Positions 23,251 through 35,002 of a stretch of DNA of 64,000 bases are shown here, piece by piece. The stretch comes from Lottia gigantea (taxonomy: Eukaryota; Mollusca; Gastropoda; Lottiidae), in the NCBI RefSeq assembly GCF_000327385.1, contig NW_008708409.1, positions 175,706 to 239,705 on the forward strand, read 5' to 3'. How positions within the stretch are numbered: the stretch's first letter is position 1; every line of letters begins with the position of its first letter. Below the pieces are notes generated by a model that did no database searches, was not told the DNA's origin, and saw nothing but the letters and a program-made list of their open reading frames with translations. The position numbers were made by a program, and so were the translations under genes.

Positions 23251-26200
23251 AAATTGCAATTGGCTCCGAAAAGAACTTAAAGGGACATACGGGCCATCCG
23301 TTTGACCAATCGTACCATAGTCTCAGACACGGGAATTTTTTAGTTAAGTTAATCAGTAACAGTGTTCACAGCCCAGTGTCGAAATTTGAGCCTTCAACAC
23401 CATGTGTGTCTAGAATTATCCGCGTTTAAATACGTACCCTTTACATTTTGATTTAAAGTCTATGGTAATATTTTCAGCATTCTTTGGTATGAATTCTATT
23501 CTAGAACGAAGTTTCTGAAACAGAAGAAATAGAAACTGGATTGTCACCTGAAATATTATTACCAACGTTTTGCCAATAATATGTAGTTTTGGATTTCGTG
23601 TTTCGTTTTGGGGTTCAGATCGTTAGTACTTGGTTTATTAAATGATGTAGCCAATAGCTCTCACACGTTAACTAAGTAACTGCACTTACGTCATAAGATT
23701 TCTGCACCAGACCAATAATGTTAGCGGAACCTTCCAACAGCTTTCCGATAGAAGCACCCTCTAATCTTCTAGCTAGCTGTCTGTGTAGATCATACACGTT
23801 TTCCATTACAGCAAAAATAACATTAGTACTTGTATCTCGAACTTTAGAGGCTATTTGACTCACGGATGGATAATCCTGAAAAATTGGGCAAATAGATCAA
23901 ATTCTCGCCAATTGTTCATTGTCTTACAAATACAAACTGGAAGCGCACTGAACATTGCCGGGGGTAATCAAATTTCGACCACTTGAGTGGCTCAATGGAA
24001 TGTTATTGGATAAAAAATAATCTGTGCAAGAAAGACAATTCCGTAGATCAAAATCTCGTCCAAAGTATGGCAAAATCGAGAGCAAAAGTTGTATAGTAGT
24101 GGAAGAGACGAGTAAGCATGGTCTGCTTTCGAGTGCGAAACCAGCCACTACTTTATAGGTCACCATCATGAGATACAATCAGACCAAACAAATCTAACGA
24201 CCATACAATTTCCCATGTGTCAAGTAACCCTGCTTAAGCAATTTCAAAGTCATAACTTGACCTCTGGCCAGGAAGTCTTCATAAACGTAACAAGCCCTGG
24301 AGGTTCCCTTAAGGGGTATAATAGCATGAGAGATAAAAAAAAGACATTCCAAATACGGCGTCATATCCAAAGTGAAAAAAGAGCGGGGTTCTGCAGATGT
24401 ATTGCATAGCTATAATGACCCAGATCAATACCTACCATTTTGGTGTCCCATCCAACTAAAATACCACTGCCATTTAAATGGCACATACCATCATTCGCCA
24501 TTACAGCTCCACCAAGCTAAAATTTCAAAAATATGCTGACATAAGTGTATGTTACAGGTTTGAAGTTTAAAGAAAGCTGTTATAAAATTTGTCAAATGGT
24601 AACCGATATAGACTTTTTAGAACTAATCCACGTGTGTCCAGAATAACCCGCGTTTGAATGTTAAAATGACTAATCATCATTTCATTAGGCTGTACCATAT
24701 ACAGAAATAGTTTGAGATATTTTTGTACTTCTGAAGACTATTTACATATATTCAAGAGCCTATTCAAACCCTCGAAAATAGCGGTTCTGTCCCTTTCAAA
24801 GTTCAATGAAAGCTGTTATAAAATTTGTACTTTGGTAACCGATAGATATATTATCTAAAGGGAAAGCTAACGGGAAGAGAAAATAAACTTACGATTCCAT
24901 CGCCAGCTAAATGGAACAAAGAATTCGAACTGTAGACCAAAATTCGTCTGGAACGATCTCTCCAACCAATAGCATCCTGAAAGTCAATGAAGTATACTAA
25001 GACAAATTAAAATTCTTCTCCACTAAGATCTAATTCTAAAACCTTCGATGCTAAAAAAAACACAGGTCAATTGTCAATGATAGACTTTACGGTGGCTCAA
25101 CTATCACAGGGACTGGTTGAACCATGTCCACTCCAATTTCTAAGAGGCCCCGATCCTGGAAAAATTACAGGAGAGCATAAAAAAATCATTTCTGTGGAAG
25201 GAAGGCCCGACCCACGACTCACTCATCTAGTTCAGCCACTGGATCGTTATTTACCGTGACAATGTAGACCTTTCTGGTGTGTGTGTTAGATCCTTGTGAT
25301 GTTTTGTAGGTACAATTCCAAGACAACATACCTCACAAGACAAGACTTGCATGATTCCATCCATTCCACCTTCAGGATCATCTAAACTCTGTGACATAAC
25401 TTCTAAAGCTTTCTTCATGTTGTTCTGCAAAATCATAAAAAATCGAATTAATTCATGAGTGCTCTGGCTCTGCAGTCTTTAACGAACCGTTTTTGGTTTA
25501 GTAAAAGATAGCTCATTACCAACATATTTGCATGTGGTGCTATGAGGTAGGAGGAAGCTCACGGTAACGTATTAAGGGGGAGGGCTATTTTGCCTTTGTC
25601 CTCTCCTCACGCCTATGTAAGGTATTAAGTTTGAAGTGAAAATTAATCCCTCTAAATTCTCAAAATTCATCTCAGACTATCTGAAATCTTTTGGCTTCTC
25701 GGGGCCTTTTAGCCCTGAGTTACCCGGAGAGACACCTCATTTTGTGGTCTCCCCTTCAGGCATTTTCTAGTTACACCTTTAGAAGCTCATGGTGGTCAGT
25801 GGCAGTCCCATGAAAGCAGAAAGGATCATTCTTGTTAGGAAGGTCCATTTATCAATTGCAGCAATGGATGAATATTTGTAGCTAAGAATTGCTAATTGTC
25901 AATAGCAGATATTGATTTGTTGCTATGTTTAGGCGATACAAAAAGGTCTGCTTAAAAACAAAACATTAGGATTCAAACCTTGAATATTTCCTGATTTTCT
26001 GTAAGTTTTTGTTGATTTTGAAAGTCAAATGGATATCTACAACCACTTTTTACTTGGCAACGGTTTTGTAACCTGGAATTGAAACAGCAAAATAAGAGGC
26101 ACGTGCCCACACTAAGGATCAATGGTTGCTCATGTCATATTTGGTTGATTTTGGTCTTTAATATATGCAAATAGTCTTCAGAAGTAATACAAATGTACGA

Positions 26201-29200
26201 AAATCGCATTATTCCTGAATAATACCTCTAACTAGGTAATTTGCTTTCTATTTCTATATATGTCTTTTGTATATATTACAGTCTCAAGAAAACATGAGTC
26301 GTCATCTTAACTTTCAAACCCGTATATTTCTGGAAACGCATGAATTGAAGACTAAACTTTCTACAGTGAGCTTTGAGCACCATTTCTGATTAGCTTAGCT
26401 AAACAAAAATCCCCCTTTCTGAGAGTAAGGCTACCTTTGAAATAAGCGTGTTTAAAAGTTATTTCCCTTGCCATGTGAAATTTGTTCATTACACAAAGCT
26501 AAACCAGGAGATTTCGACAGTTTCTCCAGCCACAATACTTACTATTTCGTGATCCCCCCTAAAAAATAACAGTTTCAAAAGTACAACTCAGGTTGAAACT
26601 TTGTTACACAGAAGCCTACTTACATCTCATCTGTCCATGGTATAAAAGGCATAGCAGCTTTATCGACAAAATTACCAAAACCAAGTCGGAAGTTTTTTGT
26701 GATTTTTGACATACTGGCACCTAAAATAAAAAGGGGCAAAAATGAGAGGCCGGAGCACCTTGAGACCAGAGGTTTTGTGGTTACTTAAGGCCCATAGAAG
26801 CCAACAGTTTTCAGATGGTCTGATATGATACCTGTCAGCCCTCCCTTATCCTTAAATACGCCACTGGCTCTACGCGTTACTTTTCAGAACTTTAATCCAA
26901 CATCAGATTCACTATTCCAGTGTTCAATTACATATCGCAAAGTGGCATCAGGTGTTCCGAAAAACTGATTCTGAGCCTCGATGATTATATTCTTTTATAT
27001 TTCAAACGTACCCATTTCATCGGCTAAACTAACCAGCCGAGTTTGAGCATCTTTTTCTCGGATCATAGAATATGACATATCCAATAAGAAATATAAATCT
27101 ACAGGATAATTTTCAGCTTGACGAAATTTTAATTTTAATTTTACTTCTTGATCTGAAATATATAATTAACATGAAAAAATTAATTTAATGTTACAAATCT
27201 AAAACATTATATACTATTAAACATAATTTTATGAACATAATATTATAAAATATAATTATGAACATAATATTATAAAATATAATTATGAACATAATATTAT
27301 AAATACAATTATGAAGATGATAATGATTATAATTGTGAACATAATATTATGAAATGTAATTATGAACATAATATTTTGAAATATGATTATGAACATAACA
27401 TTATATAATATTATTATGAACATAACATTATAAAATATAATTAAAAACATAACATTATAGAATATAATTATGAACATAATATCATATAATATTAAAGATC
27501 ATAAAACATTCTTAACCATTATATAATATGAAATATAATTATGAACATAATATCATAAGACATATTAAAAGTATTTTATGGTATAAAACATTATTAAATA
27601 TTACTAAAAACATTATATGATATATTATATAATTATGAACATAATATCAATAATATATTGAATATAACAAAGTATTTTTAAACATTACATATCATGTATT
27701 ATGAACATAATATTATGAAATATTGAATATCACAAAATATTCCAAAATATTATATAATATAAAATATAATAATGAACATAATAAATAACATCTGGAAGTA
27801 TACTATGTGCTAAAGCATATTTAGCGATTAGTGCTGTCACCAAACACTTAGTCTTAGTGGCATTGCAGGAATGGCAGACGTCTGACAGAAATCAGAATGT
27901 GTCCAAAATAAAAATACATTTGTAAGAAAACCTCTTTACAATTCCTTCAGGCTTACTGAAAATTTGTGATATGATAACTTACTTGGACGGACATTAAGTT
28001 TGATTTTCTGGGGTTGGACTTGTATAGGATCTTGTCCTTTATCTCCACCTTGTACTCCTTCATTCTACAATATCAAAACATTTAGAGTGTAGTCAGGACC
28101 ACAACTACAGGGGGCAAAACAATGACTGCAACTAAACACTATACACCTTCGCATATATGACCGTCTTCATTTGCCCACATGGTGCAGATAAGTATAACGT
28201 AAACCTCGATTCTTTTCAATTCATTTCGGATATATGACTTAAAGTCAAGGTACGGACCAGGATCTGGCATATTGTCTTTTAATAACAGTATTGTTTCCGA
28301 CTATCGTTCCGTTGCGGTTGTCCCTTATATCCTTGTTTCTCCCAGTTTTAGCTCTCCGTGTTTTGACTCCACAAGATTGACTCACATACCCGGGACTTGT
28401 ATTGCCTTGACTCACCACCATCCAAGTTTGGATTTTTCCATTATTGACTCACCTGAAGAAGATCTAACTTATACTGTGGATAGACTATTTTATCTGTAGG
28501 ACAGGAACCAGTGGCTACAAAATGATCATACGGCTCACATCGTGACTCATGCTTTGGGAAAGTCTGAAACAAACAGTGTTTAACATGTGAAATAATTCAG
28601 TACAGATAGATCAGGAAAACTGATTGACGAGTTTGTAAAGGGGAGCTCAAGTCGATCTTGTGATGTTGGGATCCGAGAGCAATTGGATTTTCAACGTCTG
28701 CTTTAAGCGACGAATGGCTTTCGGATGCACGGATAACAACTGGTCGTGTTCTTTCTTTCTTGCAAAAAATACATCTTGTCGTTGTGATCTATCTAAATCT
28801 TTGACCATTTACCCTATCACAGTTGCCTGTAGTTGGTATACTTGTTTGATAGTGATGCTGTATGTTTCCCCAATATACAAAAAACCTATTCACAGTCCCT
28901 TTATACAGGTCGTTATACTAAGATAACTAAGGTCTTAGGAGGGGGGGGGGGGGGGTGTAAATGTTCAAACCCATACAGAAACACCTCTCATCTTTGGTCC
29001 GTCCTCAGATATTTTCTAGATAAAACTTCTACTTATCGTAAGGTTATTCGGAGTTAGTTCCCTTACCTCATCAGGGCACCAGGCACAAACACTGGCTGTT
29101 TGTATACATTCACCACACGTTTTAACATTGGCACATGGATTACTTGATAATCTGGCAACTAGAAAATATAAAAATACACACAAAATGAATATATGACAGT

Positions 29201-30189
29201 GGTAATAAATCATGAACTTGCATACCAAACATCATTAAGTTAAAGGAATACTACATTTTAGAATGGATATAAAACCAGGTGTCATGACTAAAGAATAGAA
29301 TCTCTATATAACACAATATATCCATTAAACTAAATAATTACTTAAAAACGCTTCTAAGCATGTTTTAAAATTACTTAAGTTAATGGATTATTACTTAGTT
29401 TTATGGATTTATTGGACTATAGGGAGATTCTGTTATATAGTTATGACACCAGGTAAGTCCACTGACATTCATTTTGGACAAGTTTGAAAAATTTAATTTC
29501 TTTGTCATCTTAAGATGTAGTATACCTCTAACTGTTTCTCTTGATTCATACTTAGGGGTACAGGAGAAACTTCTAGGACAATTTAATTTTTTTATTAGCT
29601 TCAGAATAAGACATCTTTGTTCACAGTACATACAATCTGCTACATCTGGTCTTTGTACTTTGATTAGGGTTCTTTTGGAGTATGAGTCCAAAAGGATTGA
29701 AACCAGGACTTGAAGGGGGTAAATCTCATAGAAAGGCGGTGTAGGATCCTTGTGTGCAATTGGGGATTAATGATAATCTTGCAAAGTATGCAAAGAAAAG
29801 GGACAGATTCGTCATTTTCGGGTGTTGTTTTGGGTCTTAAATATATGTATATAGTCTCCAGAAGTACTAGAAATGTACATTAATCGCATAATTCCTGAAT
29901 TTATCTTTCGATTTCTTAACATGTCTTTTCTTTGGCAGTCTCTCAGAAAAAATGAGTCGTCATTTTGACACTTAAACACGGATAATTCTGGACACACATG
30001 GAGCTGTGAACACTATAACTGATAAGTTTAACTACAAACATCCCGTTTCTGAGACTACAGTAGATGGCGCTTCTGTCCTTTAAACATGCCTTGTCCCAAT
30101 AAAATGGAATATGAAAAATATGACTTACTTTGTTGATTTGATGTATATATACATGATAACAAAACAATAACAATAACAAATGTCTTCAT
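18021..30189 (-). CDS. Integrin beta subunit, complete, 21 coding exons, 799 aa
   Basis: Cell-surface adhesion receptor subunit that pairs with an integrin alpha chain and links extracellular ligands to talin and the actin cytoskeleton. Coding exons, 5' to 3': 30189-30129, 29158-29067, 28563-28453, 28064-27983, 27152-27012, 26720-26624, 26072-25979, 25424-25332, 24976-24893, 24516-24436, 23875-23690, 23514-23438, 23204-23006, 22358-22213, 21485-21328, 20887-20778, 20539-20447, 20091-19965, 19292-19170, 18683-18517, 18098-18021. All introns are GT-AG, all phases agree, and the total is 2400 nt including the TAG stop. Domains: signal peptide 1-20, PSI about 25-51, hybrid and beta-I to about 465, four EGF-like units to about 635, beta-tail to about 720, membrane helix about 728-750, tail with NPIY and NPTY. 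The length suits the family (about 780-800). Which vertebrate beta it is closest to cannot be said. The first exon has its own TTTTCAG acceptor, so a non-coding 5' exon lies further upstream. Introns are packed with family B elements. Confidence 0.97.
18304..18430 (-). repeat. Family B fragment in last integrin intron
   Basis: Reverse-complement landmarks of family B (CGGACACATGCATTTGAAG, AACACTATAACTGATTAGCT) lie between exons 20 and 21 of the integrin gene. Confidence 0.6.
18810..19065. repeat. GC-richer element of the GGGGCGTATCTAG family in integrin intron
   Basis: Related to 25.56-25.79 kb: both contain a GAAGTGAAAATTAA segment, ATCTGAAATC, TTGGCTTCT and AACACCTC or GACACCTCATTTTTGGTCT. 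Both opposing ORFs through it are shadows. Confidence 0.55.
19366..19690 (-). repeat. Family B element in integrin intron 18
   Basis: Full-length reverse-orientation copy with AGGTCTTGAATATATGTAAA, AGAAAAGACGACTCGTC, ACACACATGGATTTGAAGGC landmarks, lying between exons 18 and 19. Confidence 0.7.
22463..22804 (+). repeat. Family B element in integrin intron 13
   Basis: Near full length: TTAAAGGAGCTCCGTTCAAC at the left, ACTGTTCCCCTTTAAA at the right, with internal landmarks. It lies between exons 13 and 14. Confidence 0.7.
23208..23248. repeat. (TA)n microsatellite at integrin exon 13 acceptor
   Basis: About 36 bp of alternating TA directly abut the 3' splice site of exon 13 (exon start 23204). 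In the minus-strand transcript the usual pyrimidine tract is replaced by a UA repeat ending UUGUAG. Confidence 0.85.
23277..23435 (+). repeat. Partial family B element in integrin intron 12
   Basis: Begins TTAAAGGGACATACGGGCC and runs to CTAGAATTATCCGCGTTT, right up to the donor side of exon 12 (exon end 23438). The element's right half is missing. Confidence 0.7.
25085..25252. repeat. ~165-bp inverted-repeat element in integrin intron 8
   Basis: Ends GGTGGCTCAACTATCACAGG and CATCTAGTTCAGCCACTGG form imperfect terminal inverted repeats. Copies occur at 13.2 and 43.0 kb. A MITE-like element without ORF. Confidence 0.6.
25560..25795. repeat. Element of GGGGCGTATCTAG family in integrin intron 7
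   Basis: Shares segments with 18.81-19.06 kb (GAAGTGAAAATTAATCCCTC, ATCTGAAATCTTTTGGCTTC, GACACCTCATTTTGTGGTC). It lies between exons 7 and 8. Confidence 0.55.
26135..26450 (-). repeat. Family B element in integrin intron 6
   Basis: Reverse-orientation copy: GGTTGATTTTGGTCTTTAAT, AGTCTTCAGAAGTAATAC, ATGAGTCGTCATC, CTGATTAGCTTAGCTAAAC landmarks. Confidence 0.7.
27165..27790. repeat. AT-rich ~27-bp minisatellite in integrin intron 4
   Basis: Degenerate tandem copies of GAACATAATATTATAAAATA and TAATTAT, nearly free of G and C, close upstream (in transcript order) of exon 5. Confidence 0.85.
27808..27960. repeat. Half copy of foldback element (family A) in integrin intron 4
   Basis: AAAGCATATTTAGCGATTAG, AAACACTTAGTCTTAGTGGC and TCTTTACAATTCCTTCAG match the right half of family A. 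Confidence 0.6.
29240..29532. repeat. ~290-bp inverted-repeat element (family E) in integrin intron 1
   Basis: Left end TTAAAGGAATACTACATTTT, right end AGATGTAGTATACCTCTAA; inner arms also pair (CCAGGTGTCATGACTAAAGA with ATAGTTATGACACCAGG). Another full copy is at 57.99-58.26 kb and partial ones at 34.9, 47.8 and 55.1 kb. Confidence 0.75.
29797..30090 (-). repeat. Family B element in integrin intron 1
   Basis: AGGGACAGATTCGTCATTTT at the left and GGCGCTTCTGTCCTTTAAA at the right, with family landmarks between. It ends just before the donor of exon 1 (30129). Confidence 0.7.
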
Positions 30190-30224
30190 CTCAACCTTAA
30201 AGATCTGAAAATAAAAGATTAACT

Positions 30225-30800
30225 ATCAGTGGTTTGATAGATTAACGTGTTTAACAGTGGTTTGGTAGTTTACGTTTTTATCAGTTGTTTGGTAGATTTA
30301 CGTTTTTATCAGTTGTTTGGTAGATTTACGTATTTAACAGAGGTTTGATAGATCTACGTTTTTAACAATTTTTTGGTAGATTTGCGTTTTTAACAGTTGT
30401 TTGGTAAATCTACGTTTTTAACAGTGGTTTGGTAGATTTGCGTTTTTATCAGTGGTTTGGTAGATTTACGTTTTTAACAGAGGTTTGGTAGATTTAAGTT
30501 TTTTAACGGTGGTTTGATAGATTTACGTTTTTAACAGTGGTTTGATAGATTTCCGTTTTTAACAGTGGTTCGATAGACTCGCGTATGTAACAGTGGTTTG
30601 ATAGAGTTATGTTTTTAACGGTGGTTTGATAGATTTACGTTTTTAACAGTGGTTTGATAGATTTCCGTTTTTTACAGTAGTTCGATAGATTTACGTTTTT
30701 AACAGTGGTTCGATATATTTACGTTTTAACAGTGGTTCGATAGATTTCCGTTTTTAACAGTAGTTCGATAGATTTACGTTTTTAACAGTGGTTTGATAGA
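30225..30800. repeat. 28-bp minisatellite, about 20 units
   Basis: Tandem copies of GTTTGATAGATTTACGTTTT and TAACAGTG with few changes. It lies immediately upstream of integrin coding exon 1, so it is in the intron after the non-coding first exon. Confidence 0.92.
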
Positions 30801-30829
30801 AAGTTAATAATTCTCGTTTAAAAGTCCAT

Positions 30830-33800
30830 ATTGACTGATAGAGGAAACTGTCCTCTATTAGATAATTAATACTAGAATATCTTAAAGAAGATAACGAGCA
30901 GTTGTTATTTAAAGATTTCCTCATTATAAAATCAATATTTCCTTCATCCTGTCATCTGTCTGTTATTTAGAGCAGCGGTTATTTATAATACATGGCTATA
31001 GACTATCTTACTTTTCAGATATTCGGGCCGAATAACTCGTCTTCATTTGCTTTAAGTACACTTTATGAAATTTCTAAGTCGAATTGCTCCAAACCAAGGT
31101 TTCCTTTGCTAACCCTCCAACTAGATACACAGGGGTAGCTCACTTTTAATCGTCTGTTTGTCCATCTCCTTTTTCACAGCAAACTTTTATCACTTATCAT
31201 GGGATAACAAACTAACATCTGACGCATTGGACCATTTTTGATTATAATGCTTTCCAGATCCAACGAATGAATATTTTCTAGTTCAAGTCAACTCAAACCA
31301 ACTCAAACCCTTTAATGTTATACCACAAATCAACAGGGACTCGAGAACAAATACCATTATGTCTTTCTCAATAAATATGTTTATTCATGTGATATATAAA
31401 AAACAATCAGAACCGTGCCAATTGTCCAGATTTCCCAAATCAACAAACCAATATATTGGAATTAGTCCGAGGAACTTTGAAGATCATCAAAGGGGATAAA
31501 TCAATTTGGTAACATTTACGTGCTTGAAGTTGACGAAAAGTAAGCCATTGAATATCACCTACTGTCTGAGCAAATACAAATTTTTGGGTTTTTTTAATTG
31601 TTTCGACATTTTTAAGGAGAATTGGAATATCGTCCTCAAAATAGTACTGATAGTCTTAGAATGTCTTTGCGTTGATGAAAATATGATCTTTTGTAAGTTT
31701 ACATTGAAATGAAACACATTTCTCTCCTAGAAATTTCCAAACCAAAAAGTAAAAAATAAATGGCTGAAAATTGGCTGAAAATTTTTACTGTGGTCAGACA
31801 ATAACTTTGGATAAGAAATTATAACAGTACAAAGCACATTTGTTCCCGAGGATTTACATAATTTCATCATCTACAGCCAGCCGAAGCGTCAGCTGGGGTA
31901 CAAATAAGGAGCATACTGACAAGTGTCAGTTCCAACTACCAACTACCACGACTACCAACAACTACCTAGTTTGCGATATCAGCAGCGAACGTTAACTTGT
32001 CATCTTACCTACCCTACCTACAAGTGTGAGTCAGTCAAATCTGGAGCAAGCTACATGAAATCATAGACGAAAATGACATATCAATATATCTATACATATC
32101 TACGTAATGAAGACCATAAAGTAAATATTAATCATTAATAGATTTGGGGCAATCTGCCACATATTTTGAGACAAAAACGTATACAATTCATATTAGAAAA
32201 AATTTTTATTTTTGAGAGTGGGGGTCATTTCTCAAGGGTGCCAAATCCTATTATACCCCTACTGGTGCCGTCACTGCCTACAGCTCGAGCAGCTTTTCAC
32301 GATTGGATTTGCAAAAGTTAGTGGTTAAAAAAAACTTATTGTGTGGTTTCTCCGAGTGGGACTGTTAAGCACAGTCGCTGGAAGGCATCAAGTATTTCAA
32401 ACATTTAACATGCTCTGTATCACTGCAAACAATCACATCATTACTGTACATGCAGCCTCTCGGACTACTAGTCTCGATCAATAAAAACAATCGTTGTAAA
32501 AGCTTTGTGAATTATCAATGAAAAGGAAAACTATGTTGTAAGAGGAATTCAAGTGGCATAATTATCATGGAAACAAGCCTGGAATTCTCGAAGAGTTATA
32601 ATAGTCTTTGTTTTTGGAACCAACAAACTGTTCACACATTGTAGTCTAAGTTTGATTTTTTAAACAGATTTAGGAACAGCTTCTGATGTAAAAATGTGAA
32701 TTGCTCGTAATAATATCCATATTTTGGTGGGTTTAACGGCAAAACTATTATAAAGGTTTACGTAAACTTCATTTAATTCGTTAATGCTTTTTGGAAAACT
32801 ACTTGGCGGATTTAAGTAAAATAAACACCTAATTTTAGAGAAATATGTTTCCTACGTATTGTATGTTTTAACTAATGATATCGAGTCGTTATAATGCCAA
32901 ACACCAAAACTAGTCCAAACTGCTTAATTAACAATAAGTACTTTTTATTCCGTTTTTAATTAACCTTTTTTAAAACAAATTCAGTTTGATCAAGAAGATA
33001 TATAGATATAAATAACATATTTTAGAAATATTTTCAGGTATAATTTACCACGTGTTTGATAATGAGAATTGATCACGCTGCCTCTTTAAAAACATCAAAA
33101 AATGTGCCATTCCAGAATAAATAACGATAGTTATTATTGAAAGAGTCATGGTTACATCCATTGGTCATTGGTATTGCTTTAACCTTTAAGTTCAAAATTG
33201 TCAATGAAAAATATAAAGCACTACTGGACACAATCGACAGCAATTCAACACAAACATAAATCAGACTTCGAACACTTTGGGTCATGGGAGAATCTCTTTA
33301 ATCTAGGAATTATTCCGACCTATTTCGGACGTCTGTTGTTCATTATATAGATTGACCATTGGTCAGACAATAAATGACCAATTAATCAACGTTCTGTTGG
33401 AAGCCTCTGGTTATTTTCATAACAGACAATGTAATAATGATTTTCCAATTATTTTCATGCCGAAAACATAATTGGTTGTCGGTCTCTGTCTATTTTTCAT
33501 GGAATGTCGAAGTAAAGACATTGGAAAGTTTTAGAATGAGCAAACCAAGTGCTAACGATCCGAACCACAAAATGAAACCCGAAATCCAAACAACATATTG
33601 GCATGAACTTTTCACATGTAGAAGTATATCTATCATAAGTCAGTAAGTATTTCATAATGTAAAGTGGTATCAGGTGTATAGAAGAGTATTCATCAATATG
33701 GACTAACTTAACATGGGTAACATGCGAGAGTTATGGTCAAAACAGACCCAAGACAAAACTGATGTAGCCTCTGGTCAGAACTGACCTAAACTGAAAGACT

Positions 33801-34050
33801 GAATCCCATGCCCCAAAACGGCTTTAGAAGTTAAGACCCTGGGATGTCCTAGCGCTAAGATCGTTTAGAGAATATCGGGCCTGTAGTCCAGAAATTGTAG
33901 TGGCCTTATTTGGCAAGAGTTCTGAATGCATCTGGGCTATCTATATCAACTTATGTACGTGATAGCTGGATATTTAATGATCAAGTGTTGCAACAAATGA
34001 AATATTATCTTAATGGTTACGGTTACCCTATATATATGACTCATTGTGGT
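30830..34050. other. No gene seen; presumed upstream region of integrin gene
   Basis: The non-coding first exon and promoter of the integrin gene should be here or beyond, but neither can be placed. A family C copy in inverse orientation lies at about 32,670-32,990. A CTACCTAGTTTGCGATATCA motif block at about 31,940-32,010 recurs at about 40,190 and 46,060. No splice-bounded coding exon was found. Confidence 0.45.
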
Positions 34051-34089
34051 TCATGGTTCAACCAGCCCCTGTGATCCGAAATCATAATG

Positions 34090-34392
34090 TTATATCTTTA
34101 AGATGTTGAAATGTGAAAAAAATCATCCCTTACGTCATAAAGTAATAGGTTATGCCACTATGAAACCCATTAAGTGACCCTATATATTGACCAAAGCTAG
34201 CTCTAAGTGGTGCTGGGTCACCAATGTCGTCTTGAATACCCGAACCTTGAAGATGTTGAAATATGATAAAAAATCACAAAAGCAACAAGTTACGTTACCA
34301 TATAATATATGCGAAGTATATACTCCCTGAAACCCATTGTGTGATCCTATATTTACAAAGTTCGCTCTAGGTAGATCTCGGGTACCCAAACT
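34090..34392. repeat. Two diverged tandem copies of a ~160-bp unit
   Basis: AGATGTTGAAATGTGAAAAA, GAAACCCATTAAGTGA and CCCTATATATTGAC in the first unit are matched by AGATGTTGAAATATGATAAA, GAAACCCATTGTGTGATCC and CTATATTTACAAAG in the second. Non-coding. Confidence 0.6.
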
Positions 34393-34854
34393 CACCTGCT
34401 GTAAATCATGTCCTATATTACGAAATCAACTATTGCCACAGTAGGCATATTTTGCTACAGTATAAACAGGTATATTCCATATACATGTACAATGTACGAA
34501 AAATCGATAGAGTCTACATTCCTTTCTGTGTCATCATTGAATGTAACAAAGTATGTAAGCGAAATATTCAAACATTACTGACGCTGGCTTTGTTGTCCGA
34601 AATGCTTGACATGTTGACTCTAGCCTTCTTGCCGAGAATACTTTCTACTATGTGGACATTCCAAAATCCAAAAAGGTTGAAAACAAGACGAAGAAGCCAC
34701 ACATTCAGCCTCTCGAGACTGGGGGTACAAATAGGAGACAGACAGAATTTGGGTAACAGTCGCGGCTGAAATTCTGTGGAGACGTCATTGTCTCAAGCCT
34801 GCGCCTGCAATGGTTCTGCCAAAGAAAATGTTGAATGGAAATGTTGCATTCTGA

Positions 34855-35002
34855 TACAAATGCATGTTTAGTTTAATGGATATTATCTTATAGAGAGATT
34901 CTATTCTTTACTCATGGTACCTGGTAAGTCTAACTGATGAATAACACTCATTGACCAAGTTTGAGAAATTTTATATCTATTCCAAGAGGTAGTATTCCTT
35001 TA
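34855..35002. repeat. Partial family E element
   Basis: TTATAGAGAGATTCTATTCT, GGTACCTGGTAAGTC and AGAGGTAGTATTCCTTTAA match the right part of the element at 29.24 kb. Confidence 0.6.

Larger units (their letters stand above)
19170..23514 (-). other. Integrin beta: hybrid end, EGF stalk and beta-tail exons (12-19)
   Basis: Exon 12 and 13 finish the hybrid domain and enter EGF-1 with LICECDCE. Exons 14-17 encode cysteine-rich integrin EGF units (for example [14 protein letters not shown]-type spacing, [37 protein letters not shown]). Exon 18 gives [14 protein letters not shown] and NSTYC, and exon 19 [11 protein letters not shown], both typical of the beta-tail domain. Several NxS/T glycosylation sites are visible. 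Confidence 0.93.
23690..27152 (-). other. Integrin beta: beta-I (ligand-binding) domain exons (5-11)
   Basis: The MIDAS metal site is DMSYS at residues 140-144, within [18 protein letters not shown] (exon 6) and DDPEGG (exon 8) supply the family's second metal-site residues, and LAGDG (exon 9) the conserved later Asp. The specificity-determining loop is CQVKSGC in exon 7. Exon 10 holds NDGMCHL and exon 11 [12 protein letters not shown] and VIFAV, all diagnostic. Unusual: the pair of acidic residues that normally follows MIDAS (MKDD in human chains) reads MIREK here, so the adjacent metal site may differ. A conserved Asn before D-x-PEGG is Ser. Confidence 0.95.
27983..30204 (-). other. Integrin beta: signal peptide, PSI and N-terminal hybrid exons (1-4)
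   Basis: Exon 1 (30204-30129) has a 15-nt 5' UTR part, then [20 protein letters not shown], a typical signal peptide. Exon 2 encodes the PSI domain: [19 protein letters not shown] then AWCPDE, with the C-x(5)-C-x(2)-C spacing and CAWC of integrin beta chains. Exon 3 adds [20 protein letters not shown], and exon 4 adds [14 protein letters not shown], the classic strand that precedes the beta-I insertion in the hybrid domain. Phases 1,0,0,1 chain correctly. Confidence 0.95.

Noticed and set aside
26543-26558. 16-nt micro-exon candidate in integrin intron 6 with good acceptor and donor
   Set aside because: Inclusion would shift the frame and put exon 7 into a stop, while exon 6 joins exon 7 directly in phase 2 to give the expected protein. 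At most a cryptic or poison exon.
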